A stretch of DNA of 8,713 nucleotides, from assembly GCA_902461995.1 (NCBI GenBank), contig CABQAA010000070.1, positions 1 to 8,713 on the forward strand, written 5' to 3'. The notes beneath the pieces are model-generated. The model saw nothing but the letters and a program-made list of their open reading frames with translations. It made no database searches and was not told the DNA's origin. The position numbers and the translations under genes were made by a program. Shown here one piece after another: positions 1 through 8,523 of the stretch. This stretch comes from an uncultured Oscillospiraceae bacterium (GTDB lineage Bacteria > Bacillota > Clostridia > Oscillospirales > Acutalibacteraceae). Positions within the stretch are counted from its first letter, which is position 1, and each line of letters starts with the position of its first letter.

Positions 1-713
1 AGCATCTCAACGGCCTGTTAAAACCCACGTCGGGCCGGGTGCTGCTGGAGGGCCGGGATATCTGGGCCGAGCCGGGAAAGATCCGGGACGTCCGGTTCCG
101 GGTGGGAATGGTGTTCCAGTATCCGGAGCATCAGCTCTTTGAGGACACCACCTACAAGGACATCGCCTTCGGCCCGAAAAACATGGGCCTGTCGCAGGAC
201 GAGATCGATGTGCGGGTCCGGCGGGCGGCGGCGTTCGTCGGACTGAAAGAAGAGCTGCTGGAAAAGTCCCCCTTCGAGTTGTCGGGCGGCGAAAAGCGCC
301 GCGCCGCCATCGCGGGGGTGATGGCGATGGAACCCCGGGTCCTCATTCTCGACGAACCGACGGCGGGGCTTGATCCGAAGGGCCGGGACATGATCCTCGA
401 GCAGATCCGCGCTTATAAAGAGGAAAACGACACCACCGTGCTCCTCGTCTCCCACAGCATGGAGGACGTGGCCCGGGTGGCGAAGCGGGTGCTCGTGATG
501 AACGGCGGCAGAATCGCCATGTTTGCTCCGACGGCCGAGGTGTTTTCACGGGCGGAGGAACTGGAATCCATCGGCCTGTCCATCCCCGCGGTAACCAAGG
601 TGTTCATGCGCCTGCGGGAGAAGGGCTATCCGGTCGGGGACAACGTCTATACCGTCGGGCAGGCCGAACAGCGGCTCCTGTCCCTTCTGAAGGGAGGGGA
701 TGCGACATGCTGA
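1..713 (+). CDS. ecfA2: ECF transporter ATPase EcfA2, 5'-truncated
   Basis: This is the ATP-hydrolysing subunit of an energy-coupling factor (ECF) transporter, which drives uptake of vitamins or metals through interchangeable S components. Reading begins mid-gene (first full codon at 3, HLNGLLKPTSG), just after where the Walker A P-loop should lie, so roughly 50 N-terminal residues are missing. Visible ABC motifs are the Q-loop VFQYPEHQLF (about 111-140), the signature LSGGEKRR (279-302), Walker B VLILDEPTAGLD (339-374) and the H-loop histidine (453-455, in VSHSMED). The QYPEHQLF segment followed by DIAFGPKN is typical of EcfA2 rather than EcfA1, whose gene is expected just upstream. A GTG at 39 is only an internal codon. 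The stop overlaps the ecfT start by 7 bp, indicating translational coupling. Family assignment is secure; the A2 label rests on that motif and the gene order. Confidence 0.95.
   Translation, partial: HLNGLLKPTSGRVLLEGRDIWAEPGKIRDVRFRVGMVFQYPEHQLFEDTTYKDIAFGPKNMGLSQDEIDVRVRRAAAFVGLKEELLEKSPFELSGGEKRRAAIAGVMAMEPRVLILDEPTAGLDPKGRDMILEQIRAYKEENDTTVLLVSHSMEDVARVAKRVLVMNGGRIAMFAPTAEVFSRAEELESIGLSIPAVTKVFMRLREKGYPVGDNVYTVGQAEQRLLSLLKGGDATC
691..697 (+). promoter_or_regulatory. Ribosome binding site of ecfT inside ecfA2
   Basis: AGGGAGG lies 9 nt before the ATG at 707, inside the end of ecfA2. It fixes the ecfT start, and with the 7-bp ATGCTGA overlap it supports coupled translation of the two subunits. 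Confidence 0.8.
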
Positions 714-1519
714 GCGGCATCACCATCGGGCAGTATTTTCCCGGGAATTCCCTGGTGCACAAAATGGATCCCCGGGTGAAATTGGTGCTCACTTTCGCCT
801 ATATCGTCGCGGTTTTCATTCCCCGCAACTGGATCGGACTGGCCGCCGCGGTGGCGTTTCTGATTGTTTCGGTGGCGCTTTCCCGTCTGCCGATCAAGCT
901 CATCTGGAAGAGCATCAAGCCCATTCTGCCCCTGATCCTGTTCACGTCTGTGATCAATATTTTCTTTGTGGACGGGGACCCACTGGTCGACTGGTGGATC
1001 ATCCATATCTCGGTTCAGGGCGTGGTCACGGCCGTGTTCATTGCGCTGCGTATCGTCTGTCTGATCGCGGGCAGCAGCCTGCTGACCTACACGACCTCTC
1101 CGACGACCCTGACCGATGCGCTCGAACGGCTGATGAAACCCCTGAAGGTGCTGCACGTCCACGTGCACGAGATTGCCATGATGATGACAATCGCCCTGCG
1201 CTTTATCCCGACCCTGGTGGAGGAGACCGATAAGATCATGTCGGCTCAGAAGGCCAGGGGTGCGGATATCGAAAGCGGCGGGCTGATGCAGCGAGTGCGG
1301 GCGCTTGTGCCCATCCTGATTCCGCTGTTCGTGTCTTCTTTTCGGAGGGCGTATGAGCTGGCGATGGCGATGGAGTGCCGCTGCTATCACGGCGGGGAGG
1401 GACGCACCCGGATGAAGCAGCTCCACATGGTGCCGCGGGATGTCGCCTGCCTGTTCGTGATGGCGGCGCTCATCGGCGGACTGATCGCTTTGAATATTCT
1501 GATTCCCGCGGTGCTGTAA
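707..1519 (+). CDS. ecfT: ECF transporter transmembrane subunit EcfT
   Basis: EcfT is the membrane scaffold that joins the two ATPases to the substrate-binding S component. The 270-residue length is normal. The N-terminus (GQYFPGNSLVHKMDPRVKL, residues 8-26) is the conserved EcfT opening. Hydrophobic segments lie near residues 24-38, 43-60, 71-88, 102-126 and 245-267. The two coupling-helix X-R-X motifs that contact the ATPases are A183-R184-G185 and C224-R225-C226, the latter followed by YHGGEGRT. The loop LHVHVHE (149-155) has three alternating histidines where relatives usually have a proline at the middle position. No S component is in the window, which fits a group II ECF system whose energy module is shared by S components encoded elsewhere. 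The start is fixed by the AGGGAGG site and the overlap with ecfA2. Confidence 0.95.
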   Translation: MLSGITIGQYFPGNSLVHKMDPRVKLVLTFAYIVAVFIPRNWIGLAAAVAFLIVSVALSRLPIKLIWKSIKPILPLILFTSVINIFFVDGDPLVDWWIIHISVQGVVTAVFIALRIVCLIAGSSLLTYTTSPTTLTDALERLMKPLKVLHVHVHEIAMMMTIALRFIPTLVEETDKIMSAQKARGADIESGGLMQRVRALVPILIPLFVSSFRRAYELAMAMECRCYHGGEGRTRMKQLHMVPRDVACLFVMAALIGGLIALNILIPAVL

Positions 1520-1531
1520 AGTGGTTGTCAA

Positions 1532-1559
1532 TGGGGAATTTATCTATACCTTGTCCCCA
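1532..1559 (+). other. Short inverted repeat in the ecfT-truA gap
   Basis: TGGGGA (1532-1537) and TCCCCA (1554-1559) are perfect 6-bp inverted arms around a 16-nt AT-rich loop. They sit in the 62-bp gap between ecfT and truA. No T-tract follows, so it is not an intrinsic terminator. It could be a minor mRNA processing or regulatory hairpin, or chance. Confidence 0.3.
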
Positions 1560-1581
1560 AACAATGAAAGTGAGGCTTGCC

Positions 1582-2352
1582 ATGGCGCGGCTCCTGCTAA
1601 CAATTCGATACGACGGGACCCGTTATCACGGCTGGCAGGTTCAGCAGAATGCCCTGACCGTGCAGGAGGTCCTGCAGGACGCGGTGGAACAGGTTACCGG
1701 AGTTCGCTCCGGCATCACGGGATGCAGCCGGACCGACGCGGGCGTTCACGCCCTCCGGTTCTGCTGCGCCATGGATACGGACAGTCCGCTCCGAGACGAC
1801 CGGATGATCCGGGCGCTGAACGCCTGCCTGCCCGCCGATATCGCGGTGTACGAATGCCGGGAAGTGCCGCCGGATTTCCACCCCCGCTATATGGCTCGGG
1901 GCAAGCGGTATGGGTATTATATCTGGAACGGCATGGCGCGGCAGCCGTTTTGCAGCCGGTATGCGCTGCACCGCACAGGAAAACTCGATGAAGCGGGGAT
2001 GAACGACACCGCTTCCCTGTTTCTGGGGACCCACGACTTTTCGGCTTTCTGTGCATCGGGAAGCGGGGTGGAGGACCGCGTCCGGACCGTGCGCACGGCG
2101 CACGTGGACCGGGACGGCGAAAGCCTCTGCTTTCATGTGGAAGCGGACGGCTTTCTCTACAATATGGTGCGGATCATGGTCGGTTCCCTCCTGGATGTGC
2201 AGACGGGTCGGCGGCAAAATGAGCAGATAGCCGAGGCTTTGCAGACAGGAAACCGTTCCCTGGCCGGTTTTACCGCGCCGGCGCAGGGGCTGTTTTTGGA
2301 AGACGTATTTTATCCGGAGGAGGTGCTGGCGTGGCAAGCAAACGAGACCTGA
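1582..2352 (+). CDS. truA: tRNA pseudouridine(38-40) synthase TruA
   Basis: TruA converts uridines 38, 39 and 40 in the tRNA anticodon arm to pseudouridine. The 256-residue product matches the family length. The N-terminus (RYDGTRYHGWQVQ, residues 9-21) is typical. The catalytic aspartate is D52 in GCSRTDAGVHA. Further conserved blocks are ARGKRYGYYI, HDFSAFCASGS and the C-terminal GFLYNMVRIMVG. I chose the ATG at 1582 because AGTGAGG stands 6 nt before it and the protein then begins in the usual way (MARLLLTIRYDG). In-frame ATGs at 1531 and 1564 lack a good ribosome binding site. The gene follows ecfT, the usual Firmicutes order, but its 3' end overlaps the next gene by 22 bp instead of leading into rplM-rpsI. 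Confidence 0.95.
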   Translation: MARLLLTIRYDGTRYHGWQVQQNALTVQEVLQDAVEQVTGVRSGITGCSRTDAGVHALRFCCAMDTDSPLRDDRMIRALNACLPADIAVYECREVPPDFHPRYMARGKRYGYYIWNGMARQPFCSRYALHRTGKLDEAGMNDTASLFLGTHDFSAFCASGSGVEDRVRTVRTAHVDRDGESLCFHVEADGFLYNMVRIMVGSLLDVQTGRRQNEQIAEALQTGNRSLAGFTAPAQGLFLEDVFYPEEVLAWQANET

Positions 2353-3632
2353 AAATTGCCCGGCATCAGCCGAAAAAAACGGGACGAAAGGACCGCCCGA
2401 CCGTAGAAGATCTGCCGCCCGCGCTTTCCGACCTGCCTTCTCTGCCGGAAAGCGCGCCGGAGCCGGTCCCTGCCTCCAGAAAGCGAAAGCGCCGGCATCC
2501 GGTGCTGAAGGCGGCTGTCCGCCTGCTGGTGGTGGCGGCCGTATTGGTCGCGGGCCTCGCGGTCTGGAGAAACTGGGACAAGCTTGCACCCGAGGCGGTG
2601 CTGGACTGGATCGATCTGAAACTCGACGGGGCGGACAAAGGGGACGGATTTCCCTATGCCATCTCGGGAGATACGGTGGTTGCGATGGGGCAGGTCAAGA
2701 ATAATTTGGCCCTTCTCACCGATACTTCACTCCTCTTTATCAATGAAAAGGGCGGCGAAATCGCCCGACGCAGTCATGCTTATGCGCATCCTCTTCTGGA
2801 AACCGCGGGTTCTTACGCGCTCGTTGCGGAACGGGGGGGCGGCCGTTATCAGCTCGAAACCCGGAGGGAAACCGTGCAGAGCGGCAAACTGGAAGGACGC
2901 AATATTCTGGCGGTTTCCATTCAGAAAGATGGAAGGTTTGCTCTGGCGACCGACACCTCCTCTCAAAGCTCTTTATCGGAGCTGGAGGTGTTTGATCGGA
3001 AGGGAAACTCGCTTTTCACCTGGAAAAGCCCCCGTCTGCTTCTGACGGATATCGCGCTGAGTCCCGACGGCAACCATCTGGCCGCTGTGGGCGTGACGGC
3101 GGATGGGGGGAATATGCGTTCTACCCTGATGGTATTCGATCTTTCCGACAAAAGCGCGGCTCCCGCGGAATACAGCGGGGACGGCCTGATGCTCTACGGC
3201 GTCACCTATTTCGCGGGGGGGACCGCGGCCGCTGTAGGCGATACCGAAATCTGGGTGGTCAAACCCGGCGGGACGCTGTTTGAAAAGCATACATATGACG
3301 GATTAGAGCCGAACGGTTACGCCTTTGGGGCATCTTCAGCCGGGATTGTGCTGCGCCATTCTGGGGCGACCGAGGGAGGCCGCCTGATGGTGGTCAACGC
3401 CTCGGGCGATATCGCATACACGGCCGAATTCGAGGGGGCCTACCGGCATTTGGCTCCAAATGAAAGCGGATTCTGGCTGCTGACCTCGGCGGTGCGGCAT
3501 CGTGCCGGAATGGCGGGTCTGGATGGACAAGCCGCGGTGGAGGCCGACGGCCGTATGGTGGTCGATTATAAACAGAAGGCTATGGTGCTGGGCCTGACTG
3601 CCCTGACTCCGGCGGACACTCCGGCGTCATAA
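2331..3632 (+). CDS. DUF5711-like membrane-anchored beta-propeller protein
   Basis: This 433-residue protein of unknown function is probably anchored in the cytoplasmic membrane with its large domain outside. Residues 1-56 form a hydrophilic, Pro/Lys/Arg-rich cytoplasmic tail ending in RKRKRR (50-55). Residues about 57-79 form one transmembrane helix. The remaining 350 residues have alternating beta-strand character, with repeated short hydrophobic strands separated by DG/GG turns. These include a PD40/WD40-type SPDGNHLAAVGV (244-255) and a similar QKDGRFALATD (198-208), suggesting a beta-propeller. The pattern and context match what I know as DUF5711 in Ruminococcaceae, recalled rather than searched. 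The GTG start has GGAGGAGG 7 nt upstream, lying inside the end of truA, so the two are probably translationally coupled. No catalytic motif is visible. A sensor or scaffold role is only a guess. Confidence 0.8.
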   Translation: MASKRDLKIARHQPKKTGRKDRPTVEDLPPALSDLPSLPESAPEPVPASRKRKRRHPVLKAAVRLLVVAAVLVAGLAVWRNWDKLAPEAVLDWIDLKLDGADKGDGFPYAISGDTVVAMGQVKNNLALLTDTSLLFINEKGGEIARRSHAYAHPLLETAGSYALVAERGGGRYQLETRRETVQSGKLEGRNILAVSIQKDGRFALATDTSSQSSLSELEVFDRKGNSLFTWKSPRLLLTDIALSPDGNHLAAVGVTADGGNMRSTLMVFDLSDKSAAPAEYSGDGLMLYGVTYFAGGTAAAVGDTEIWVVKPGGTLFEKHTYDGLEPNGYAFGASSAGIVLRHSGATEGGRLMVVNASGDIAYTAEFEGAYRHLAPNESGFWLLTSAVRHRAGMAGLDGQAAVEADGRMVVDYKQKAMVLGLTALTPADTPAS

Positions 3633-3659
3633 GGCGATTTGCAGAAGGGAGAACGAGAA

Positions 3660-4385
3660 ATGGGCGTTCTGCTCGACGGCGTGATTGTACTGCTGGTCAT
3701 CGTATGCTTGGTGGTCTGGTGGGATCGGGCGGTGTCTTCCGCTCTGTTTTCGCTGTTGTCCATCGCTGCGGCCCTGTCTGCTTCGGTTTTGTTCACGTTT
3801 CTGCTCTCCTCTCCAGTAGCGGACCATGTGTTTCGCCCGTCCGTCAGCCGGGCGGCAGCGTATGAGCTGGCGGATCTTGTCTCCGCCCCGCATTTGGATA
3901 CCGGAGAGGAGACGGTGAAGGCGATCTCTTTTGAGTGGATGATCGAGGAGGGACCCGCTCCCTTTGTGGAGGTCCTACACAAGTACGGGTCCACCCTCGA
4001 CGAGGTAAGAGAGGCTTATACCCTGTCTCCGGAATCCGAGACGGTGCTGAAGGTCGTCAGTCGTGGAATGGCCGATATGCTGGCGAAGGTATCTCTGCTC
4101 GCAGTGTTTTGGGTGGGGCTGGGGGTACTGTTCCGATGGGCAACCCGCCGTATCGAAAACAATCTGCGTCCTGCGAAACGGCTGAAGGGAATCCGGCGGC
4201 TGTGGCCGCTGCTCGCAGCCCTGGCGGTGGCCGTGGTGATTGTTTGGGGCGGTTCCTTGATGCTCGCGTGGGCGGTCCCGTATCTGGAGACGCACACCCT
4301 GCTGTTGACCCAGGACATGCTGGATTCCGCTCAAATTTATACAATTCTTAATTGGATTAACCCCTTTGCGTGGTTGTGCTTCTGA
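3660..4385 (+). CDS. Four-helix membrane protein, CvpA-like
   Basis: This 241-residue integral membrane protein has hydrophobic helices near residues 4-20, 27-50, 139-160 and 181-206. A hydrophilic stretch of about 90 residues (52-138) separates the two helical pairs. The topology, the helical hairpin at the N-terminus and the CvpA gene that follows suggest a diverged CvpA family member. However, the hallmark RGF after helix 1 and the VNGVLGAVVG motif before the last helix are not recognisable here, so function is unassigned. The ATG at 3660 has AAGGGAG (3645-3651) 8 nt upstream; a TTG further upstream in frame is unlikely. It follows the DUF5711-like gene by 27 bp, so co-transcription is likely. 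A basic stretch (163-180, RRIENNLRPAKRLKGIRR) probably faces the cytoplasm. Confidence 0.75.
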   Translation: MGVLLDGVIVLLVIVCLVVWWDRAVSSALFSLLSIAAALSASVLFTFLLSSPVADHVFRPSVSRAAAYELADLVSAPHLDTGEETVKAISFEWMIEEGPAPFVEVLHKYGSTLDEVREAYTLSPESETVLKVVSRGMADMLAKVSLLAVFWVGLGVLFRWATRRIENNLRPAKRLKGIRRLWPLLAALAVAVVIVWGGSLMLAWAVPYLETHTLLLTQDMLDSAQIYTILNWINPFAWLCF

Positions 4386-4402
4386 AGAGAACATGGTATA
4401 AT
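4374..4402 (+). promoter_or_regulatory. Extended -10 sigma-A promoter for cvpA-pgsA-clpE
   Basis: A perfect TATAAT (4397-4402) is preceded by an extended -10 TGG (4394-4396). TTGTGC (4374-4379) stands 17 bp upstream as a weak -35 with 3 of 6 consensus bases. The -35 overlaps the last codons of the preceding gene. Transcription would begin near 4409, giving a leader of about 154 nt before the ATG at 4563. Confidence 0.75.
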
Positions 4403-4562
4403 AATCCAAACCGGCGTTTCAAAAAGTTGCTGCGGACTCCCGCCCCGTTGTCGGAGACTTCAGACAAACAAGGACGGCTGTTTTCTGCGGCCGGGGGAAC
4501 GGCGGAACCGGCGTGCACAATACCACCGCGCATCTGTCGATCGCGGAGAGGGGTGGAGCAAA
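4403..4562 (+). other. Structured GC-rich 5' leader of the second cvpA gene
   Basis: These about 160 bp between the promoter and the CvpA start contain no supported gene. Several small inverted repeats are visible, including GCCGG ... CCGGC in the 4485-4512 stretch. A hairpin near the 3' end would cover the ribosome binding site. AACCGGCGT occurs twice (4409-4417 and 4506-4514). I see no match to T-box, c-di-GMP or ykkC riboswitch signatures that I know. It is either an ordinary long leader or an unrecognised cis-regulatory RNA. Confidence 0.4.
4523..4558 (+). promoter_or_regulatory. Possible hairpin sequestering the cvpA ribosome binding site
   Basis: CCACCGCG (4523-4530) can pair with CGCG (4542-4545) and then, across a 7-nt bulge, with GTGG (4553-4556). 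That would mask part of the Shine-Dalgarno region GGAGAGGGGTGGAG (4545-4558). CCGCG/CGCGG (4526-4530 with 4542-4546) alone is a 5-bp stem with an 11-nt loop. This pairing was worked out by hand without energy calculation. Confidence 0.3.
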
Positions 4563-5312
4563 ATGGCATATATTCTGGACGGTGCGGCTATACTAGTGGT
4601 ACTTCTGGCGGTGTTCATCGGCTATCATCGCGGCTTTGTCCGCTCCCTGATCCAACTGGTGGGCCTGATCGCCGCGGCCGTCGTTGCGGCGGCCCTGAGT
4701 ACGGGAATCGCGGCGCTGGTGTTCGACAGCTTCATCAGCGACAGCCTGGCGAGCACCATTTCGTCGAAGATTCAGACGGCCGATACCGCGTCGGCGGCCC
4801 AAAGCGTCCAGCAGGCGCTCGAGGAGCTGCCTGCGCCGATCGTTCACGCGCTTGAGCAGTATGTCGGGACGCCGCAGGATATCGTCTCCGGTATCGAAGG
4901 ATCCCTGAACGGCAGCGCCGAAGCGGTCGCCGTGACGGTCGTCAAATCGGTCGTCCGTCCGATTGCGGTCGCACTGCTGCGTTTCCTCGTGTTCTTCATC
5001 TTGTTCATACTTTTGATGATCGTGGTGGGGCTGGTCGCCAAACTGATCAACGGACTTTTTAAAGTGCCGGTGCTCAAACAGGTCAACGGCGTCCTCGGGG
5101 CCGTGGTTGGCGTGGTGCAGGGCATCCTGCTCTTGTTTGTCGCCGTGACGGTGTTGCAGCTGGTGACGGCCTCGACCTCCGCGGATGCGGCGATTTCTTC
5201 CAAGGATGTGGAGAATTCGATTCTTGTCGGTTTTGTCGCCGACCATAACCCGATTACAAATGCCCTCGAGTCGGTCATGAAATCCCTGCCCGACACGTTG
5301 GTCTCGAAATAG
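4563..5312 (+). CDS. CvpA family membrane protein
   Basis: This is a 249-residue integral membrane protein of the CvpA family, named for its requirement in colicin V production in E. coli; its molecular role in Firmicutes is unclear. Helices lie near residues 5-20, 27-52, about 130-162 and 176-201. Family hallmarks are GYHRGFVRS (20-28) after the first helix and VNGVLGAVVGVVQG (174-187) leading into the last. Residues about 55-125 form a polar, Ala/Ser-rich outer segment, longer than in short CvpA proteins such as B. subtilis YshB (about 177 residues as I recall). The start is the ATG at 4563 behind GGAGAGGGGTGGAG. It heads the promoter-driven unit and is followed after 37 bp by the phosphatidyltransferase, consistent with an envelope role. 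Confidence 0.88.
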   Translation: MAYILDGAAILVVLLAVFIGYHRGFVRSLIQLVGLIAAAVVAAALSTGIAALVFDSFISDSLASTISSKIQTADTASAAQSVQQALEELPAPIVHALEQYVGTPQDIVSGIEGSLNGSAEAVAVTVVKSVVRPIAVALLRFLVFFILFILLMIVVGLVAKLINGLFKVPVLKQVNGVLGAVVGVVQGILLLFVAVTVLQLVTASTSADAAISSKDVENSILVGFVADHNPITNALESVMKSLPDTLVSK

Positions 5313-5319
5313 AAAACAG

Positions 5320-5335
5320 GTGCCCGTCCGGGCAC
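5320..5335 (+). other. Compact GC hairpin before pgsA
   Basis: GTGCCC (5320-5325) and GGGCAC (5330-5335) form a perfect 6-bp stem with a GTCC loop. It lies in the 37-bp gap after the CvpA stop, 3 nt before the pgsA ribosome binding site (AGAGG, 5339-5343). With no T-tract it is not a terminator. It may stabilise or space translation between the two genes. Confidence 0.45.
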
Positions 5336-5349
5336 GCAAGAGGTTCAAG

Positions 5350-5943
5350 ATGGTAGGAAACGTAAAATTTGTATGGAATATTCCGAATGCTCTGTCGATT
5401 GTCCGTCTGCTGCTTCTGCCGCTGTTCGTGGTGCTGATTCTGGTCGTGGAGCGGGACGCGGGTGTTCCGGTCTGGTCTTTCGCTGTACTGGTGCTTTCGG
5501 GCGTCACCGATTCCCTTGACGGGATCATCGCCCGCCGCTTTAACCAGATCACCGATATCGGCAAACTGCTCGACCCGGTCGCGGATAAAATCACACAGGT
5601 GACGGTGGTCATCTGCCTGGCAGTGCGATACACGGTGCTGATTCCCCTGGTGGTCATCTGCCTGCTTAAGGAACTTGTTCAGGCTATCGGCGGGTATATC
5701 CTGCTGCGGCGGGGGGAAAAAATCCAGGGAGCCAGATGGTTTGGCAAGGTGTCGACCTTTGTGTTTTACGGGGCGATGGCGCTCATCGTGCTGCTGCCGA
5801 ATATGCCGGACTGGGTGCGGATTGGCCTGGTCATTCTGGTGGCGGCGCTGATGCTGTTTGCCTTTGTCAAATACATGATGATGTTCCTGCATCTCCGCCG
5901 GGACCTGCCCCAGAAGGACAGCCCGGCCGATGCTTCGAAATAA
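5350..5943 (+). CDS. CDP-alcohol phosphatidyltransferase, PgsA-type
   Basis: This is a membrane enzyme that moves a phosphatidyl group from CDP-diacylglycerol to an alcohol acceptor. If it is PgsA, the acceptor is glycerol-3-phosphate and the product the phosphatidylglycerol precursor. The family motif D-x2-DG-x2-AR-x8-G-x3-D-x3-D is complete: D54, D57, G58, A61, R62, G71, D75 and D79, which bind metal and CDP. The rest of the 197 residues is mostly hydrophobic helices. The N-terminal NIPNALSIVRLLLLP is typical of PgsA and of CAP-type cardiolipin synthases. The ARWFGKVSTF segment (128-137) does not separate the two, so I leave the symbol blank. The ATG at 5350 has AGAGG 6 nt upstream; the in-frame GTG at 5320 lies in a hairpin and lacks a proper site. 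Confidence 0.88.
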   Translation: MVGNVKFVWNIPNALSIVRLLLLPLFVVLILVVERDAGVPVWSFAVLVLSGVTDSLDGIIARRFNQITDIGKLLDPVADKITQVTVVICLAVRYTVLIPLVVICLLKELVQAIGGYILLRRGEKIQGARWFGKVSTFVFYGAMALIVLLPNMPDWVRIGLVILVAALMLFAFVKYMMMFLHLRRDLPQKDSPADASK

Positions 5944-5949
5944 GGCACA

Positions 5950-5979
5950 GCGGCCGGGTCAGCCGGCCGCATACTTTTA
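5950..5979 (+). terminator. Weak intrinsic terminator between pgsA and clpE
   Basis: GCGGCCGG (5950-5957) and CCGGCCGC (5963-5970) form a perfect 8-bp GC stem with a 5-nt loop, followed by ATACTTTTA. The T run is short and starts 4 nt after the stem, so termination is probably partial. No convincing promoter follows before clpE, which suggests read-through rather than a separate unit. Confidence 0.5.
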
Positions 5980-6026
5980 GGGGCCGTGGGTCCGGGCGGA
6001 TGCCGCTCCACCGATGGGTTCCGCCG

Positions 6027-6033
6027 AAGGAGG
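6027..6033 (+). promoter_or_regulatory. Strong ribosome binding site of clpE
   Basis: AAGGAGG stands 5 nt before the ATG at 6039 and decides the start. The reading frame is open further upstream into pgsA, but the zinc-finger cysteines begin at residue 3 from this ATG, as in ClpE. Confidence 0.85.
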
Positions 6034-6038
6034 ACGTT

Positions 6039-8335
<2,297 letters not shown>

Positions 8336-8336
<1 letters not shown>

Positions 8337-8373
8337 AAAAAGGCTTCGGAGCTCTCGCTCCGAAGCCTTTTTT
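8336..8373 (+). terminator. Strong intrinsic terminator after clpE
   Basis: AGGCTTCGGAGC (8341-8352) and GCTCCGAAGCCT (8357-8368) form a perfect 12-bp stem with a TCTC loop, followed by five T's (six counting the last stem base). The A run at 8336-8340 can pair with the T tail and begins in the clpE stop codon, so the structure could also end transcription arriving on the minus strand. Confidence 0.96.
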
Positions 8374-8394
8374 ATACGACGGAGAAAACGCCTC

Positions 8395-8523
8395 TTGATC
8401 CCGGTGATTCGGTTCAAGGAGGGTTTGCCTCGAAAACCAGCCACGCTGGAAGATAAATGGATAGACCCCGAACTTCGGCGGTGCCTGATTGACAAAACAG
8501 GGGAAAGGGGATATTCTGTTTGA
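8395..8523 (+). CDS. Doubtful small ORF or gene remnant after the terminator
   Basis: An open frame after the clpE terminator could encode about 42 residues from a TTG at 8395 (a GTG at 8404 and a TTG at 8425 are also in frame). It ends in RRCLIDKTGERGYSV. Its stop overlaps the TTG start of the next gene by TGA/TTGA, as in coupled genes. A strong-looking AAGGAGG (8416-8422) lies inside it but only 2 nt before the TTG at 8425, too close to be ideal. No family is recognised. It may be a leader peptide, the tail of a decayed gene, or non-coding. Confidence 0.2.
   Translation: MIPVIRFKEGLPRKPATLEDKWIDPELRRCLIDKTGERGYSV
8489..8517 (+). promoter_or_regulatory. Near-consensus sigma-A promoter
   Basis: A perfect -35 TTGACA (8489-8494), a 17-bp spacer and a -10 TATTCT (8512-8517, 4 of 6 consensus bases) form a good vegetative promoter. 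Transcription would begin around 8524. This follows the strong terminator and points to a new transcription unit. The predicted start site falls after the TTG codon at 8520 that has the best ribosome binding site, so the promoter and start assignments conflict. Confidence 0.65.

Noticed and set aside
647..1531. A 294-codon minus-strand frame opposite ecfT
   Set aside because: It is a His/Gln/Arg/Asp-rich shadow of a hydrophobic membrane-protein gene, with no recognisable domain.
1525..1550. Possible promoter TTGTCA / TATACC before truA
   Set aside because: The spacer is only 14 bp and the -10 match is poor, so truA is more simply read from the ecf operon.
1375..1581. Extended N-terminus for TruA from the long open frame starting at 1375
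   Set aside because: The extra residues overlap ecfT and match nothing in TruA; the ATG at 1582 has the proper site and gives the normal family start.
4370..4855. A plus-strand frame spanning the leader and the 5' part of cvpA
   Set aside because: It has no ribosome binding site, its first codons precede the likely transcription start, and it overlaps the real CvpA frame for nearly 300 bp.
4593..5657. A 354-codon minus-strand frame opposite cvpA and pgsA
   Set aside because: It is an antisense shadow of two well-supported genes and its product is a low-complexity Thr/Arg/His/Asp-rich sequence without motifs.
8401..8440. A tRNA T-loop-like GGTTCAAG after the clpE terminator
   Set aside because: No flanking 5-bp T stem, acceptor stem or anticodon arm can be formed around it.
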